Part shown: positions 1-7,726 of the stretch, one piece after another
How the letters are laid out: every line of letters begins with the position of its first letter
Position numbering within the stretch: position 1 is the stretch's first letter
Assembly (NCBI GenBank): GCA_947174185.1
Contig: CAMWHY010000011.1
Location: 1-39,087, forward strand
Length of the DNA stretch: 39,087 nucleotides
Source: an uncultured Lachnospiraceae bacterium
Lineage (GTDB): Bacteria > Bacillota > Clostridia > Lachnospirales > Lachnospiraceae
Direction of reading: 5' to 3'
Notes under the pieces: generated by a model
The model's database searches: none
Seen by the model: only the letters and a program-made list of their open reading frames with translations
Told to the model about the DNA's origin: nothing
Program-made: the position numbers and the translations under genes

Positions 1-418
1 GAAAAACGTGTTGGTGACAAATGGAACGGCATCGATTGAAACGCTGGAAGAAATTCTTCCTCTGACAGATGCCATGAATATTGACCTGAAGGGTTTCAGG
101 GAATCGTATTACAGGGAACTTGGCGGGGATTTGGAAACCGTTAAAGAATTTATTTTGCGTGCGGCAGCAGGCTGTCATGTGGAGCTTACCACGTTGATAG
201 TCCCGGGCAAAAACGATACGATATCGGAAATGGAAGAAGAGGCCAAATGGATCGCATCGGTTGAAGCAGCTGTCGGGAAGAAGATTCCGCTGCATATCAC
301 CCGTTTTTTCCCAAGGTACCATATGACGGACAGGGAGGCAACGGAGGTGAAAACGGTGTACGGACTTGCGGAAACTGCTAAAAAATATTTAGAGTATGTG
401 TTTGTGGGAAACTGTTAA
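1..418 (+). CDS. amrS: AmmeMemoRadiSam-system radical SAM enzyme, C-terminal part
   Basis: The gene is cut by the left window edge: the frame is open from base 2 and reads KNVLVTNG, typical of the middle of a radical SAM TIM barrel. About 138 residues remain, so the N-terminal CxxxCxxC cluster motif is outside the window. Visible are the strand motifs MNIDLKGF, VELTTLIVPGKND and PLHITRFFPRYHMTD; the last is characteristic of the COG1180 branch found with AMMECR1/Memo proteins (AmrS), a family related to pyruvate formate-lyase activases. Its substrate is not established in general and cannot be read from this fragment. The stop is followed 49 nt later by a tRNA gene with its own promoter, so this gene is the last of its operon. 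Family assignment is good; the exact role is not known. Confidence 0.8.
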   Translation, partial: KNVLVTNGTASIETLEEILPLTDAMNIDLKGFRESYYRELGGDLETVKEFILRAAAGCHVELTTLIVPGKNDTISEMEEEAKWIASVEAAVGKKIPLHITRFFPRYHMTDREATEVKTVYGLAETAKKYLEYVFVGNC

Positions 419-429
419 AAAAGTTGTGC

Positions 430-458
430 TTGACCAAACAGCTGATAAGGAATAAAAT
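430..458 (+). promoter_or_regulatory. tRNA-Gly promoter
   Basis: TTGACC at 430-435 and TAAAAT at 453-458 are separated by 17 bp, close to the sigma-A consensus. The tRNA starts 10 nt beyond the -10 box. Confidence 0.7.
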
Positions 459-467
459 ATTAAGTAT

Positions 468-538
468 GCAGGATTAGTACATCGGTAGTATGCAAGCTTC
501 CCAAGCTTGAGAGGCGGGTCCGACTCCCGTATCCTGCT
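468..538 (+). tRNA. tRNA-Gly (anticodon CCC)
   Basis: A 71-nt cloverleaf can be drawn. The acceptor stem is GCAGGAT (468-474) with ATCCTGC (531-537). The anticodon stem is CAAGC (493-497) with GCTTG (505-509), around loop TTCCCAA with anticodon CCC at 500-502. The T stem is GCGGG (514-518) with CCCGT (526-530), around TCCGACT. The variable loop is AGAG. The discriminator base is T538 and the CCA end is not encoded. The anticodon reads GGG codons, hence glycine. Confidence 0.93.
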
Positions 539-573
539 CTTTAACAAAAGGGTCAAGTTATAATACAGATATG

Positions 574-632
574 CAGAATGCCGATCTCAGACATTCTGGG
601 GGCGCAAACTGCTGGGCTTGCGCTTTTTTATT
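574..632 (+). terminator. Intrinsic terminator after the tRNA, preceded by a second hairpin
   Basis: GCGCAA (602-607) pairs with TTGCGC (618-623) and is followed by TTTTTTATTT, a standard Rho-independent terminator. Just upstream, CAGAATG (574-580) can pair with CATTCTG (592-598). A TATAAT at 559-564 has no convincing -35 box, so an independent small RNA here is possible but unsupported. Confidence 0.8.
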
Positions 633-698
633 TGTTGTATCAGCAGGAAAATTAGCGAGGATGAAGAACTTTTATTTTATCATTAAGGAGGAAGCGGA

Positions 699-3113
699 AT
701 GAAATTCAGTAATGGCTGCTGGCTGCAGCGGGAGCATGTAGGGTGTTTTTCTCCGGTGCAGATATATGATACAAGGATTGCCGGGGATGAAGTGATCCTC
801 TGTGCACCGACCGCGTGGATTCATGGCAAGGGAGATACCTTAGGCGGTGTCAATCTGACGATCAGGATTTCGGCTCCTTACCCGGAGGTGCTGCGGATCA
901 GGACGTATCATCACATGGGACTTCAGAAAAGAGAGCCTTCTTTTGAAATTGCGCCTGTGGAAGCAGGTCATTTAAGCGTCGAGGAGACGGCGGAACTGCT
1001 GACTATCCATAGCGGCAGCCTTCGCATGGAAATAGAAAAAGAGAACGGACAATTTACATTTTTCCGCGGCAATGAGAAAATCACGGCAAGCGGACGGAAT
1101 GATCTTGCCTATATGAAGACGGATTGGACCGGTCTTCCCTATGATAAAGGACCGGAGGATGCTTATATGCGGGAGCGTCTGACACTGTCCGTAGGGGAGC
1201 TGATCTATGGCATGGGAGAGCATTTTACACCCTTTGTCAGGAACGGTCAGACGATAGAGATCTGGAACGAGGATGGCGGTACTTCGACGGAGCAGGCTTA
1301 TAAGAATATTCCCTTTTATCTGTCCAGCCGTGGTTATGGCGTTTTTGTCAACCATCCGGAACAGGTTTCCTTTGAAGTGGCATCGGAATCCGTATCAGCA
1401 GTGCAGTTCTCGGTGGCAGGGGAACAGCTGGACTATATGTTGATCAATGGACCGACCATGAAGGAAGCGCTGATGCGTTATACGGATATTACCGGTAAGC
1501 CCTCCCTTCCTGCACCGTGGACCTTCGGACTCTGGCTGTCCACATCTTTTACGACGAATTATGATGAAAAGACAGTGACAGAATTTGTAGATGGTATGCT
1601 GGAGAGGGATATCCCGCTGGCGGTATTCCATTTTGACTGCTGCTGGATGAAGGAATTTCACTGGAGCGATATGACATGGGATTCCAGGGTATTTCCCGAT
1701 CCGAAAGGGATGCTTGCACGCTTAAAGGAAAAAGGTGTTAAGATCTGCGTCTGGATCAACAGCTATATTGGACAGGAATCCGTAATGTTTGAGGAAGGTC
1801 TGAAAGGGGGATACTTCCTGAAGCGCCCGAATGGAGATGTATGGCAGTGGGATATGTGGCAGCCCGGCATGGCAATCGTTGATTTTACTAATCCGGCAGC
1901 GTGTGCATGGTATGCCTCTAAGCTGGAAGCTCTGATGGATATGGGTGTGGACTGCTTTAAAACGGATTTTGGAGAGCGGATTCCAACGGACGTCGTATAT
2001 TATGACGGCTCTGATCCCATGAAGATGCATAATTATTATACTTATCTCTATAACAGGACAGTCTATGAGACGGTGAAAAAGATAAAGGGGGAGAAGGAAG
2101 CCGTATTATTTGCCAGATCGGCAACTGCCGGATGCCAGAAGTTTCCGGTACATTGGGGCGGCGACTGCTGGTCGGATTATGAGTCGATGGAGCAGAGTCT
2201 GAGGGGCGGATTGTCGCTGACGAGCTCCGGTTTTGGCTTTTGGAGTCATGATATCGGCGGATTTGAAAGTACTTCCACGGCGGATGTCTATAAGCGTTGG
2301 TGTGCATTTGGGCTTTTATCAACTCATTCAAGGCTGCACGGTTCCCATTCTTATCGTGTTCCATGGCTGTATGATGAGGAAGCGGTAGAAGTTGTCAGGA
2401 GATTCACGAAGCTGAAAGCTTCCCTGATGCCGTATCTGTACCGCAATGCTGTGGAAACTTCGCTGACTGGCATACCCATGATGCGGAGTATGGCGCTGGA
2501 GTATCCAGAGGATAAAAACTGCGCGTATCTGGCGACCCAGTATTTTCTAGGAGATTCCCTTCTGGTCGCGCCGATCTTTAATGAGCAGAGCATGGCGGAG
2601 TATTATCTGCCGGAGGGAACCTGGACCTCTTGCCTTACCGGCGAGATCAGGGAAGGCGGAAAATGGTATCGGGAAGTCATGGATTATATGACGATTCCGC
2701 TGTACGTGAAAGAAGGAAGTATCGTCGCTGTGGGCGACGGTTCCCGTGGACCAGTCTATGACTATGCGAAGGATGTTGTGTTCAAAGTATATGGGCTGCA
2801 GGAAGGAACCACTGCTAAGACCTGCATATATAGTGCATCAGCAGAAAAGGTATTGGAGCTGGAAATTTGGCATGGGGAACAGGGGACTTATCGGATCACT
2901 TTGCAGAGTGCTCAGGAGGTAATTACCTGTAGCGTAGAACTAGTCGGAGTGAAGGGAGAAACCTCTGTAACATCGGAAGAAAAAGACGGTCCTATGCAGG
3001 ATATCCACACCAGTCGGGAGGCGGAAGGGACGCTGTTGTCCTTTAGCCGTACAGGTACATATGATATCACTGTGATCCGGCAGGAGCAACGGCAGCAAAG
3101 TGTATGGATTTAA
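699..3113 (+). CDS. yicI: Glycoside hydrolase family 31, alpha-xylosidase (YicI-like)
   Basis: An 804-residue protein close to the length of E. coli YicI (772). It hydrolyses terminal alpha-xylosyl (or alpha-glucosyl) residues from oligosaccharides with retention. The catalytic nucleophile is D423 in KTDFGERIPTD and the acid/base is D489 in GGDCWSDYESM; both are shifted by +7 from YicI D416 and D482. The barrel begins near PWTFGLWLSTSF (about residue 275), after a beta-sandwich N-domain, and beta-domains follow after about residue 590. No signal peptide is visible, so it is cytoplasmic and acts on imported xyloglucan or isoprimeverose-type fragments. The start has AAGGAGG at a good distance. 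It stands alone between terminators with no transporter or regulator beside it. The family is certain; alpha-xylosidase over alpha-glucosidase rests on the KTDFGERIP context. Confidence 0.92.
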   Translation: MKFSNGCWLQREHVGCFSPVQIYDTRIAGDEVILCAPTAWIHGKGDTLGGVNLTIRISAPYPEVLRIRTYHHMGLQKREPSFEIAPVEAGHLSVEETAELLTIHSGSLRMEIEKENGQFTFFRGNEKITASGRNDLAYMKTDWTGLPYDKGPEDAYMRERLTLSVGELIYGMGEHFTPFVRNGQTIEIWNEDGGTSTEQAYKNIPFYLSSRGYGVFVNHPEQVSFEVASESVSAVQFSVAGEQLDYMLINGPTMKEALMRYTDITGKPSLPAPWTFGLWLSTSFTTNYDEKTVTEFVDGMLERDIPLAVFHFDCCWMKEFHWSDMTWDSRVFPDPKGMLARLKEKGVKICVWINSYIGQESVMFEEGLKGGYFLKRPNGDVWQWDMWQPGMAIVDFTNPAACAWYASKLEALMDMGVDCFKTDFGERIPTDVVYYDGSDPMKMHNYYTYLYNRTVYETVKKIKGEKEAVLFARSATAGCQKFPVHWGGDCWSDYESMEQSLRGGLSLTSSGFGFWSHDIGGFESTSTADVYKRWCAFGLLSTHSRLHGSHSYRVPWLYDEEAVEVVRRFTKLKASLMPYLYRNAVETSLTGIPMMRSMALEYPEDKNCAYLATQYFLGDSLLVAPIFNEQSMAEYYLPEGTWTSCLTGEIREGGKWYREVMDYMTIPLYVKEGSIVAVGDGSRGPVYDYAKDVVFKVYGLQEGTTAKTCIYSASAEKVLELEIWHGEQGTYRITLQSAQEVITCSVELVGVKGETSVTSEEKDGPMQDIHTSREAEGTLLSFSRTGTYDITVIRQEQRQQSVWI

Positions 3114-3134
3114 CAGGTATTTTGGAGTCATTGG

Positions 3135-3178
3135 AACAGCCATATTTCTAATAAGAAATTGGCTGTTTTTTCTTTTTT
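3135..3178 (+). terminator. Terminator after the GH31 gene
   Basis: AACAGCCA (3135-3142) pairs with TGGCTGTT (3160-3167), with inner ATTTCT/AGAAAT pairing extending the stem. It is followed by a T-rich run (TTTTTTCTTTTTT). Confidence 0.85.
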
Positions 3179-3217
3179 CTACTTTATTTTTTTAATTTGT
3201 TGATGTAAAATATTCAG

Positions 3218-3246
3218 TTGTTAAGAAGTTTTTATTTGCATATTAA
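3218..3246 (+). promoter_or_regulatory. Candidate promoter of the antiporter operon
   Basis: TTGTTA (3218-3223) and TATTAA (3241-3246) are 17 bp apart, in the AT-rich gap between the GH31 terminator and the first antiporter gene. The match is only moderate, and such AT-rich DNA offers other options. Confidence 0.35.
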
Positions 3247-3316
3247 TAAGATTGGCTGGCAAAATTATGTATGCCACAGTTGAGTAGTTTATATTTAGTA
3301 TTTTTTAGATGAGGAA

Positions 3317-3799
3317 ATGAACATGTACGTTATATTTTATCTGTTATGGATTATTTTTAACGGACAGATCACGTTAGAAATCGCCCTGATCGGTCTGTTT
3401 GCAGCAGGTCTGGTATATGCGTTTATATGTAAATTCATGGACTGGAGCTGGAAAAAGGATCTGCGCATCATAAAGTATTTCACATTTATGGTTAGTTATC
3501 TGTTTGTCCTGTTATACGAAATACTAAAGGCCAATGCTGCGACTATCCGTCTGATCTTTTCCGAGAAGTATGAAAGAGAACCGGTTCTGGTGACATTCAG
3601 GACCCGTCTGAAGTCACCGGTCCTCCGTGTGCTGCTGGCAAACTCTATTACTCTGACGCCGGGAACCATCACAGTATCCCTGCAGGATGATGAATATACG
3701 GTGCATGCTCTGGATAAGGATTTTGCGGATGGAATAGAGGATTGTGTATTTGTACGGATGTTAGAAAAAGCGGAAAGGCTGGGAAAAGAGGATGTATAG
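3317..3799 (+). CDS. mrpE: Multisubunit cation/proton antiporter subunit E (MrpE/MbhA-like)
   Basis: A 160-residue membrane protein with three N-terminal hydrophobic helices (to about residue 75) and a cytoplasmic domain. It carries the family hallmark LANSITLTPGTITVSL (residues about 109-124), followed by a VHALDKD segment. MrpE is a small structural subunit of Mrp and Mbh antiporter modules in the cytoplasmic membrane. It is the first gene of a ten-gene run on this strand; its 3' end overlaps the next gene by 8 nt, indicating coupled translation. A Shine-Dalgarno-like GATGAGGAA precedes the ATG. The family assignment is secure; the ion carried cannot be read from the sequence. Confidence 0.93.
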   Translation: MNMYVIFYLLWIIFNGQITLEIALIGLFAAGLVYAFICKFMDWSWKKDLRIIKYFTFMVSYLFVLLYEILKANAATIRLIFSEKYEREPVLVTFRTRLKSPVLRVLLANSITLTPGTITVSLQDDEYTVHALDKDFADGIEDCVFVRMLEKAERLGKEDV

Positions 3800-4139
3800 C
3801 GGAATCGAAGCATTGGAAAAAAGCTATCATATCTTATTTGTTGCGGTTTTGATCATACTGGCGGTCATGCTGTTTTTATGCCTGATTCGGGCATGCATGG
3901 GACCGACAGTGGCTGACCGGCTGGTGGCGGTCAATATGATGGGTACGATGGTCAATGTCATCATTGCGACACTGGCGATCATGATGGGAGAAGGTTATCT
4001 GGTGGATATCAGCCTGATCTATACAATGCTGAGTTTTCTGGCAGTGGTTGTATTAACTAAGGTTATCTTAGGGATTCATAAGGAAGATACGGAGCGGCTT
4101 TCCGATTTAACTACAGATGAGGATGAATTGATTGAATAG
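3792..4139 (+). CDS. mrpF: Antiporter subunit F (MrpF/MbhB-like)
   Basis: A 115-residue, three-helix membrane protein. The segment RACMGPTVADRLVAVNMMGT (about residues 35-54) is the MrpF signature; PTVADR is nearly invariant in the family. A third helix, LIYTMLSFLAVVVLTKVIL, is followed by an acidic C-terminus. The ATG lies inside the end of the preceding gene and directly after GAGG, so translation probably depends on termination of the upstream gene. It acts with MrpE and MrpG in the small-subunit part of the complex. Confidence 0.92.
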   Translation: MYSGIEALEKSYHILFVAVLIILAVMLFLCLIRACMGPTVADRLVAVNMMGTMVNVIIATLAIMMGEGYLVDISLIYTMLSFLAVVVLTKVILGIHKEDTERLSDLTTDEDELIE

Positions 4140-4153
4140 GAGGTTGGAAGGTA

Positions 4154-4510
4154 ATGGAGACATTATTGTGGATTCGCTTTGTGCTGGGCATCTTATTTTT
4201 ATTTGGAGGGATGTCTCTGTTTGTATTGGAGATCATGGCGTTATTTAAGCTGGATTATGTACTAAACCGTATGCATGCGGCAGCCACTGGTGATACGCTT
4301 GGGATCGGACTGTCTCTGGTGGGATTGATGTTTCTGTCCGGCTGGAACTTTACTACATTGAAACTTGCTCTTGTGCTTGTCTTCTTATGGTTTTCCTCGC
4401 CGGTTGCTTCACATCTGATTGCAAGGCTTGAGGTAGAGACTCATGCAGGGAAAGATCAATACGAGAAAGAAGAGAGAGATGCAAATAAAGAGTTATGTAA
4501 ACCGGATTAA
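4154..4510 (+). CDS. mrpG: Antiporter subunit G (MrpG/MbhC-like)
   Basis: A 118-residue protein with three hydrophobic helices and a charged C-terminal tail (about residues 95-118). It contains the MrpG motif LNRMHAAATGDTLGIGLSLV (about residues 38-57); R-hA-a-tlG is the conserved core. The next helices end in WFSSPVASHLIAR, also typical. It starts 15 nt after the previous stop, with GGAAGG as ribosome binding site. The order E-F-G matches both mrp and archaeal mbh operons. Confidence 0.92.
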   Translation: METLLWIRFVLGILFLFGGMSLFVLEIMALFKLDYVLNRMHAAATGDTLGIGLSLVGLMFLSGWNFTTLKLALVLVFLWFSSPVASHLIARLEVETHAGKDQYEKEERDANKELCKPD

Positions 4511-4556
4511 GCCGAGAGCACAAAAAAAGAAGAAAAGATAAAGAGGTAACCTTACG

Positions 4557-4829
4557 ATGGAATATTTTATGTATATCCTGCTGGCGTTCTTAGTGATCTG
4601 CGCGCTGGCGGTCAGCTTTACAAAGAGTCTTTTAAATGCCGTGCTGGTCTTTATGTCCTATAGCCTGATCATGTCGATCATATGGGTGCTTCTGGAATCT
4701 CCTGATCTGGCAATTACGGAGGCGGCAGTTGGTGCCGGAGTGACCAGTATCCTGTTCTTTATTACATTGAAGAAGATCGAGGCGATCAGAAAGACACAGG
4801 CAGGAGAGAAAGGGAAAGAAAATGAGTAA
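4557..4829 (+). CDS. MbhD-like subunit (DUF4040; equivalent to a piece of the MrpA C-terminus)
   Basis: A 90-residue, three-helix protein. The central motif LLESPDLAITEAAVGAGVTS (about residues 46-65) is the DUF4040 signature, found in stand-alone MbhD of membrane-bound hydrogenases and inside the long C-terminus of bacterial MrpA. Here it is a separate gene, as in the Mbh-type arrangement and unlike Bacillus mrpA. It overlaps the next gene by 8 nt. The role is inferred from homology: part of the lateral ion-pathway module linking the antiporter subunits. Confidence 0.85.
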   Translation: MEYFMYILLAFLVICALAVSFTKSLLNAVLVFMSYSLIMSIIWVLLESPDLAITEAAVGAGVTSILFFITLKKIEAIRKTQAGEKGKENE

Positions 4830-5781
4830 GCTAAAAAAAGAGGAAGAATATCGAAAAACAGCTTCTTTCCGTTTCTTTCGCTGGATGAAGGGAACGAAAG
4901 ACCCATATATTGACCAGGTGGAGATACAGCCGGGTACGCCGCATATGGACAGTCATACGTTAGAAGAAATCATGGCGGAGGAATACCAGCTCAGGGAACG
5001 TATTTATGATCATGAGCGGAACAACGCGTTGAAATCTTTTACGGTGATCTACCGGATTGCTTCGATTGTATTTGCACTATTGCTGATTGTGGTGATGCTG
5101 TATCTGGTAGCCGCACTTCCCCGGATAGGAACCGTTGACAGACCGGTCAATAATGAAGTGGCGCAGGTATATATAGAAAACGGAATACAGGATACCGGAG
5201 CTGTCAATGTGGTCACCGGTATGATCTTAAACTATCGTGCATTTGACACTTTTGGAGAGACCTGTGTACTTTTCATCGCTACGACCTGCGTTATGGTTCT
5301 GCTGATGAAAAAGGAAGAGGAGATCCGTTCGGATCAGAGCCTGAATGACCGGCTTTACGAGCCTAAAAATGATGTGATCCTGCAGAAGGTTGCATTTATC
5401 CTTGTTCCGCTGGTCTTCATTTTTGGCATCTATGTGATCCTCAATGGACATCTTTCTCCCGGTGGGGGCTTTTCCGGCGGGGCCATCATCGGCGCTGGGA
5501 TGATTCTGTATGTCAGCGCGTATGGATTTGACAAAATGCAGAAGTTTTTTAATGAAAAGACATATACCATCGTAAAAGTGACTGCTTTAGTTACTTATTG
5601 TATTGTGATCTCCTATTATCTCTATATGGGCGCCAATGATCTGGAGAACCATATTTCTCTGGGTACGCCGGGTATGATCTTTTCGGCGGGAATCATCCTG
5701 TGGCTGAATATCTTTGTTGGAACGGAAGTGGCGTGTACCATGTATGCGTTTTACGCATTATTCAGACGTGGCGGACTTTGA
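4822..5781 (+). CDS. mrpB: MbhE-MrpB fusion subunit (MnhB domain)
   Basis: A 319-residue protein built from recognisable parts. A charged cytoplasmic N-terminus (about 1-70) is followed by one helix. Then comes an MbhE / MrpA-C-terminus-like segment, NVVTGMILNYRAFDTFGETC (the FDTxGE motif), with its helix. From about residue 180 follows an MrpB/MnhB domain with PLVFIFGIYVILNGHLSPGG and GGGFSGGAIIGAG. In Pyrococcus these are two genes, mbhE and mbhF; here they are in one frame. It sits between the DUF4040 subunit and the MrpC-like gene, the expected place. The domain boundaries are approximate; the fusion is directly visible as an uninterrupted frame. Confidence 0.85.
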   Translation: MSKLKKEEEYRKTASFRFFRWMKGTKDPYIDQVEIQPGTPHMDSHTLEEIMAEEYQLRERIYDHERNNALKSFTVIYRIASIVFALLLIVVMLYLVAALPRIGTVDRPVNNEVAQVYIENGIQDTGAVNVVTGMILNYRAFDTFGETCVLFIATTCVMVLLMKKEEEIRSDQSLNDRLYEPKNDVILQKVAFILVPLVFIFGIYVILNGHLSPGGGFSGGAIIGAGMILYVSAYGFDKMQKFFNEKTYTIVKVTALVTYCIVISYYLYMGANDLENHISLGTPGMIFSAGIILWLNIFVGTEVACTMYAFYALFRRGGL

Positions 5782-5851
5782 TCCTGCTGTCGGTATAATG
5801 GCGTGTCAGCAGAGTAAAACTTGTGAATGATAAAAGGTGGAATGATAGGTT

Positions 5852-6226
5852 ATGTGGAATGGTATCATAGGAAATTTTGGAGAAGCGGTAGCGGTAGCTT
5901 TGTTTGTGATAGGATTCGCTAATCTTTTACTACAAAAAAATCTGATCAAAAAAATTATCGGACTGAACTTTATGGACACCGGGACTTATCTTTTCTTGGC
6001 GGAGAAAGGATATATTCAGGGAAGAATAGCGCCGATCATCGTGGACGGGGTGCAGGATACTTCTCTGTATATCAACCCGATTCCCAGCGGTTTGGTGCTG
6101 ACCGGCATCGTGGTATCCGTATCGGTGACTGCGCTGATGCTTTCTCTGACGATCCGTCTGTATCAGAGATATCATACGCTGAATATGGACGAGATTTCCA
6201 CCATACTGAAGAAGGAGGAAAATTAA
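5852..6226 (+). CDS. mrpC: Antiporter subunit C (MrpC/MbhG, NuoK-like)
   Basis: A 124-residue protein with three helices, the MrpC/NuoK size. The sequence INPIPSGLVLTGIVVSVSVT (about residues 75-94) is the family signature. NuoK-type subunits carry half-channel acidic residues in complex I. The 70-nt gap before it includes a small hairpin (CTGCTG at 5783-5788 with CAGCAG at 5808-5813) but no terminator run of T, so transcription should continue. The stop codon is immediately followed by the ATG of the next gene. Confidence 0.92.
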   Translation: MWNGIIGNFGEAVAVALFVIGFANLLLQKNLIKKIIGLNFMDTGTYLFLAEKGYIQGRIAPIIVDGVQDTSLYINPIPSGLVLTGIVVSVSVTALMLSLTIRLYQRYHTLNMDEISTILKKEEN

Positions 6227-7717
6227 ATGGAAATGCTTCGTAATTTTCCTTGTTTTTCTTTGATTCTCTCCATGGGTGCAGCCATTGTTTCTTCAGGACT
6301 TAGCGGTAAGCTGGCGAGAAGGCTCAATACGGTTCTGTTGATGATCATAACCCTGCTTTCCGCAGGGACGCTGTATCTGACCTTTACTACAGATACTTTT
6401 TATGTCTATAAAATGGGGCGTTTTTCTGCACCCTGGGGCAATGAGATACGCTTTGGCAATTTAGAAGCGTTTATGGCATTGTTTTTCTGTATCGTCATGC
6501 TTCTGTCAATCTGGGGCGGAAAAAAGCATCTGAAGAAAGAAATCAGCGACTTTAAAGAAAATCTATATTATGTACTGTTAAATCTGTTGTTGAGTTCATT
6601 GCTGGCATTGATCTATACCAATGACCTGTTTACGGCGTATGTATTTGTGGAGATCAATACGATTGCAGCCTGCGGTCTGATCATGATCCGGGAGAATGGA
6701 CATACATTAGAAGCGGCTACCCGGTATATGTTGATGAGCCTGATCGGTTCCGGGCTATTGCTGTTTGGATTGTGTATTTTATATGATATTACAGGGCATC
6801 TTCTGATGAGCAATATCAAGGAACAGGTATCCATCCTGACGGAAACGGGAGAATATCAGCTTCCTTTGACGGTAGCGATTTTGTTTATTGGCGTGGGGTT
6901 GGCGGTAAAAAGCGCGTTGTTTCCCTTCCATGCATGGCTGCCGGATGCTTATGGATATTCTACCGTATCCAGTGCGGCGATTCTTTCTTCCCTGGTTTCC
7001 AAAGGCTACATCTTTCTGCTGATCAAGGTATTTTACCGCGTGATCGGATTTGAGGTGATCCGGCAGAGTGAGTTTATCAATGTGTTGTTTATCTTTGGTC
7101 TAACCGGTATGATCTTTGGCTCCCTGAGCGCTATTCAGGAAAATGATATCCGCAGAATGATCGCGTTTTCCTCGGTGGCTCAGATCGGCTATATCTATAT
7201 GGGTTTTGGCTTGGGTACGGAGATCGGTATGGTAGCATCCGTGTACCATATCCTGTCCCATGCAGCCACCAAAAGTATGCTCTTTATTGCAGCGGTGGGA
7301 CTTACTGATGTATCCGGACAGAGTAAAAAGTTTATTGACCTGACGGGGGCAGGATACCGGAATGTGGCCGCCGGACTCACTTTTACCGTAGGATCGCTGT
7401 CTATGGTGGGTGTGCCGCTGTTTTCCGGTTTTATCAGTAAGATCTTATTCGCCCAGGCCTGTGTCGGTCATGCCTATAAGATGCTGCCGACACTGATCTG
7501 CCTTGCAATCAGCACGATATTAAATGCAATTTATTTTATGAAGACCGTAGTACGTATCTATACGCCGGTCAAATCGGAATACGCATCGCTTCCGTGGAAA
7601 AAGGATATTGGTTATGGGGTGGTCTGCATTCTGTTTATTGTGATGAACGTATTGCTGGGGATGAATTCAGAGCCTATTGTTGAGCTGATCCGTTCGGGTA
7701 TCCAGATGTTTGGATAG
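6227..7717 (+). CDS. mrpD: Proton-conducting antiporter subunit 1 (MrpD/MbhH-like)
   Basis: A 496-residue protein with about 14 hydrophobic helices, of the Proton_antipo_M (NuoL/M/N, MrpA/D) family. Residues needed for proton transfer in this family are present: E142 in FVEI (helix 5), K228 in VKSALFPFHAWLPDAY (helix 7), a Lys in SLVSKGYIF (helix 8), and a Lys in SGFISK (helix 12). It starts directly after the mrpC stop and corresponds by position to MbhH. It would move protons, or sodium against protons, in the cytoplasmic membrane. No other activity is visible. Confidence 0.92.
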   Translation: MEMLRNFPCFSLILSMGAAIVSSGLSGKLARRLNTVLLMIITLLSAGTLYLTFTTDTFYVYKMGRFSAPWGNEIRFGNLEAFMALFFCIVMLLSIWGGKKHLKKEISDFKENLYYVLLNLLLSSLLALIYTNDLFTAYVFVEINTIAACGLIMIRENGHTLEAATRYMLMSLIGSGLLLFGLCILYDITGHLLMSNIKEQVSILTETGEYQLPLTVAILFIGVGLAVKSALFPFHAWLPDAYGYSTVSSAAILSSLVSKGYIFLLIKVFYRVIGFEVIRQSEFINVLFIFGLTGMIFGSLSAIQENDIRRMIAFSSVAQIGYIYMGFGLGTEIGMVASVYHILSHAATKSMLFIAAVGLTDVSGQSKKFIDLTGAGYRNVAAGLTFTVGSLSMVGVPLFSGFISKILFAQACVGHAYKMLPTLICLAISTILNAIYFMKTVVRIYTPVKSEYASLPWKKDIGYGVVCILFIVMNVLLGMNSEPIVELIRSGIQMFG

Positions 7718-7726
7718 GAAGAAAGG

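Noticed and set aside
559-632. Independent small RNA between the tRNA and the GH31 gene
   Set aside because: TATAAT at 559-564 has no -35 partner; the hairpins are explained well enough as the tRNA transcript end.
972-2593. Open frames on the minus strand under the GH31 gene
   Set aside because: They lie fully inside a well-supported gene, have no ribosome binding sites and no recognisable protein features. The same holds for other opposite-strand frames in the antiporter, amt, glnN, pyrG, gltB, gltD, glnA and ddh genes.
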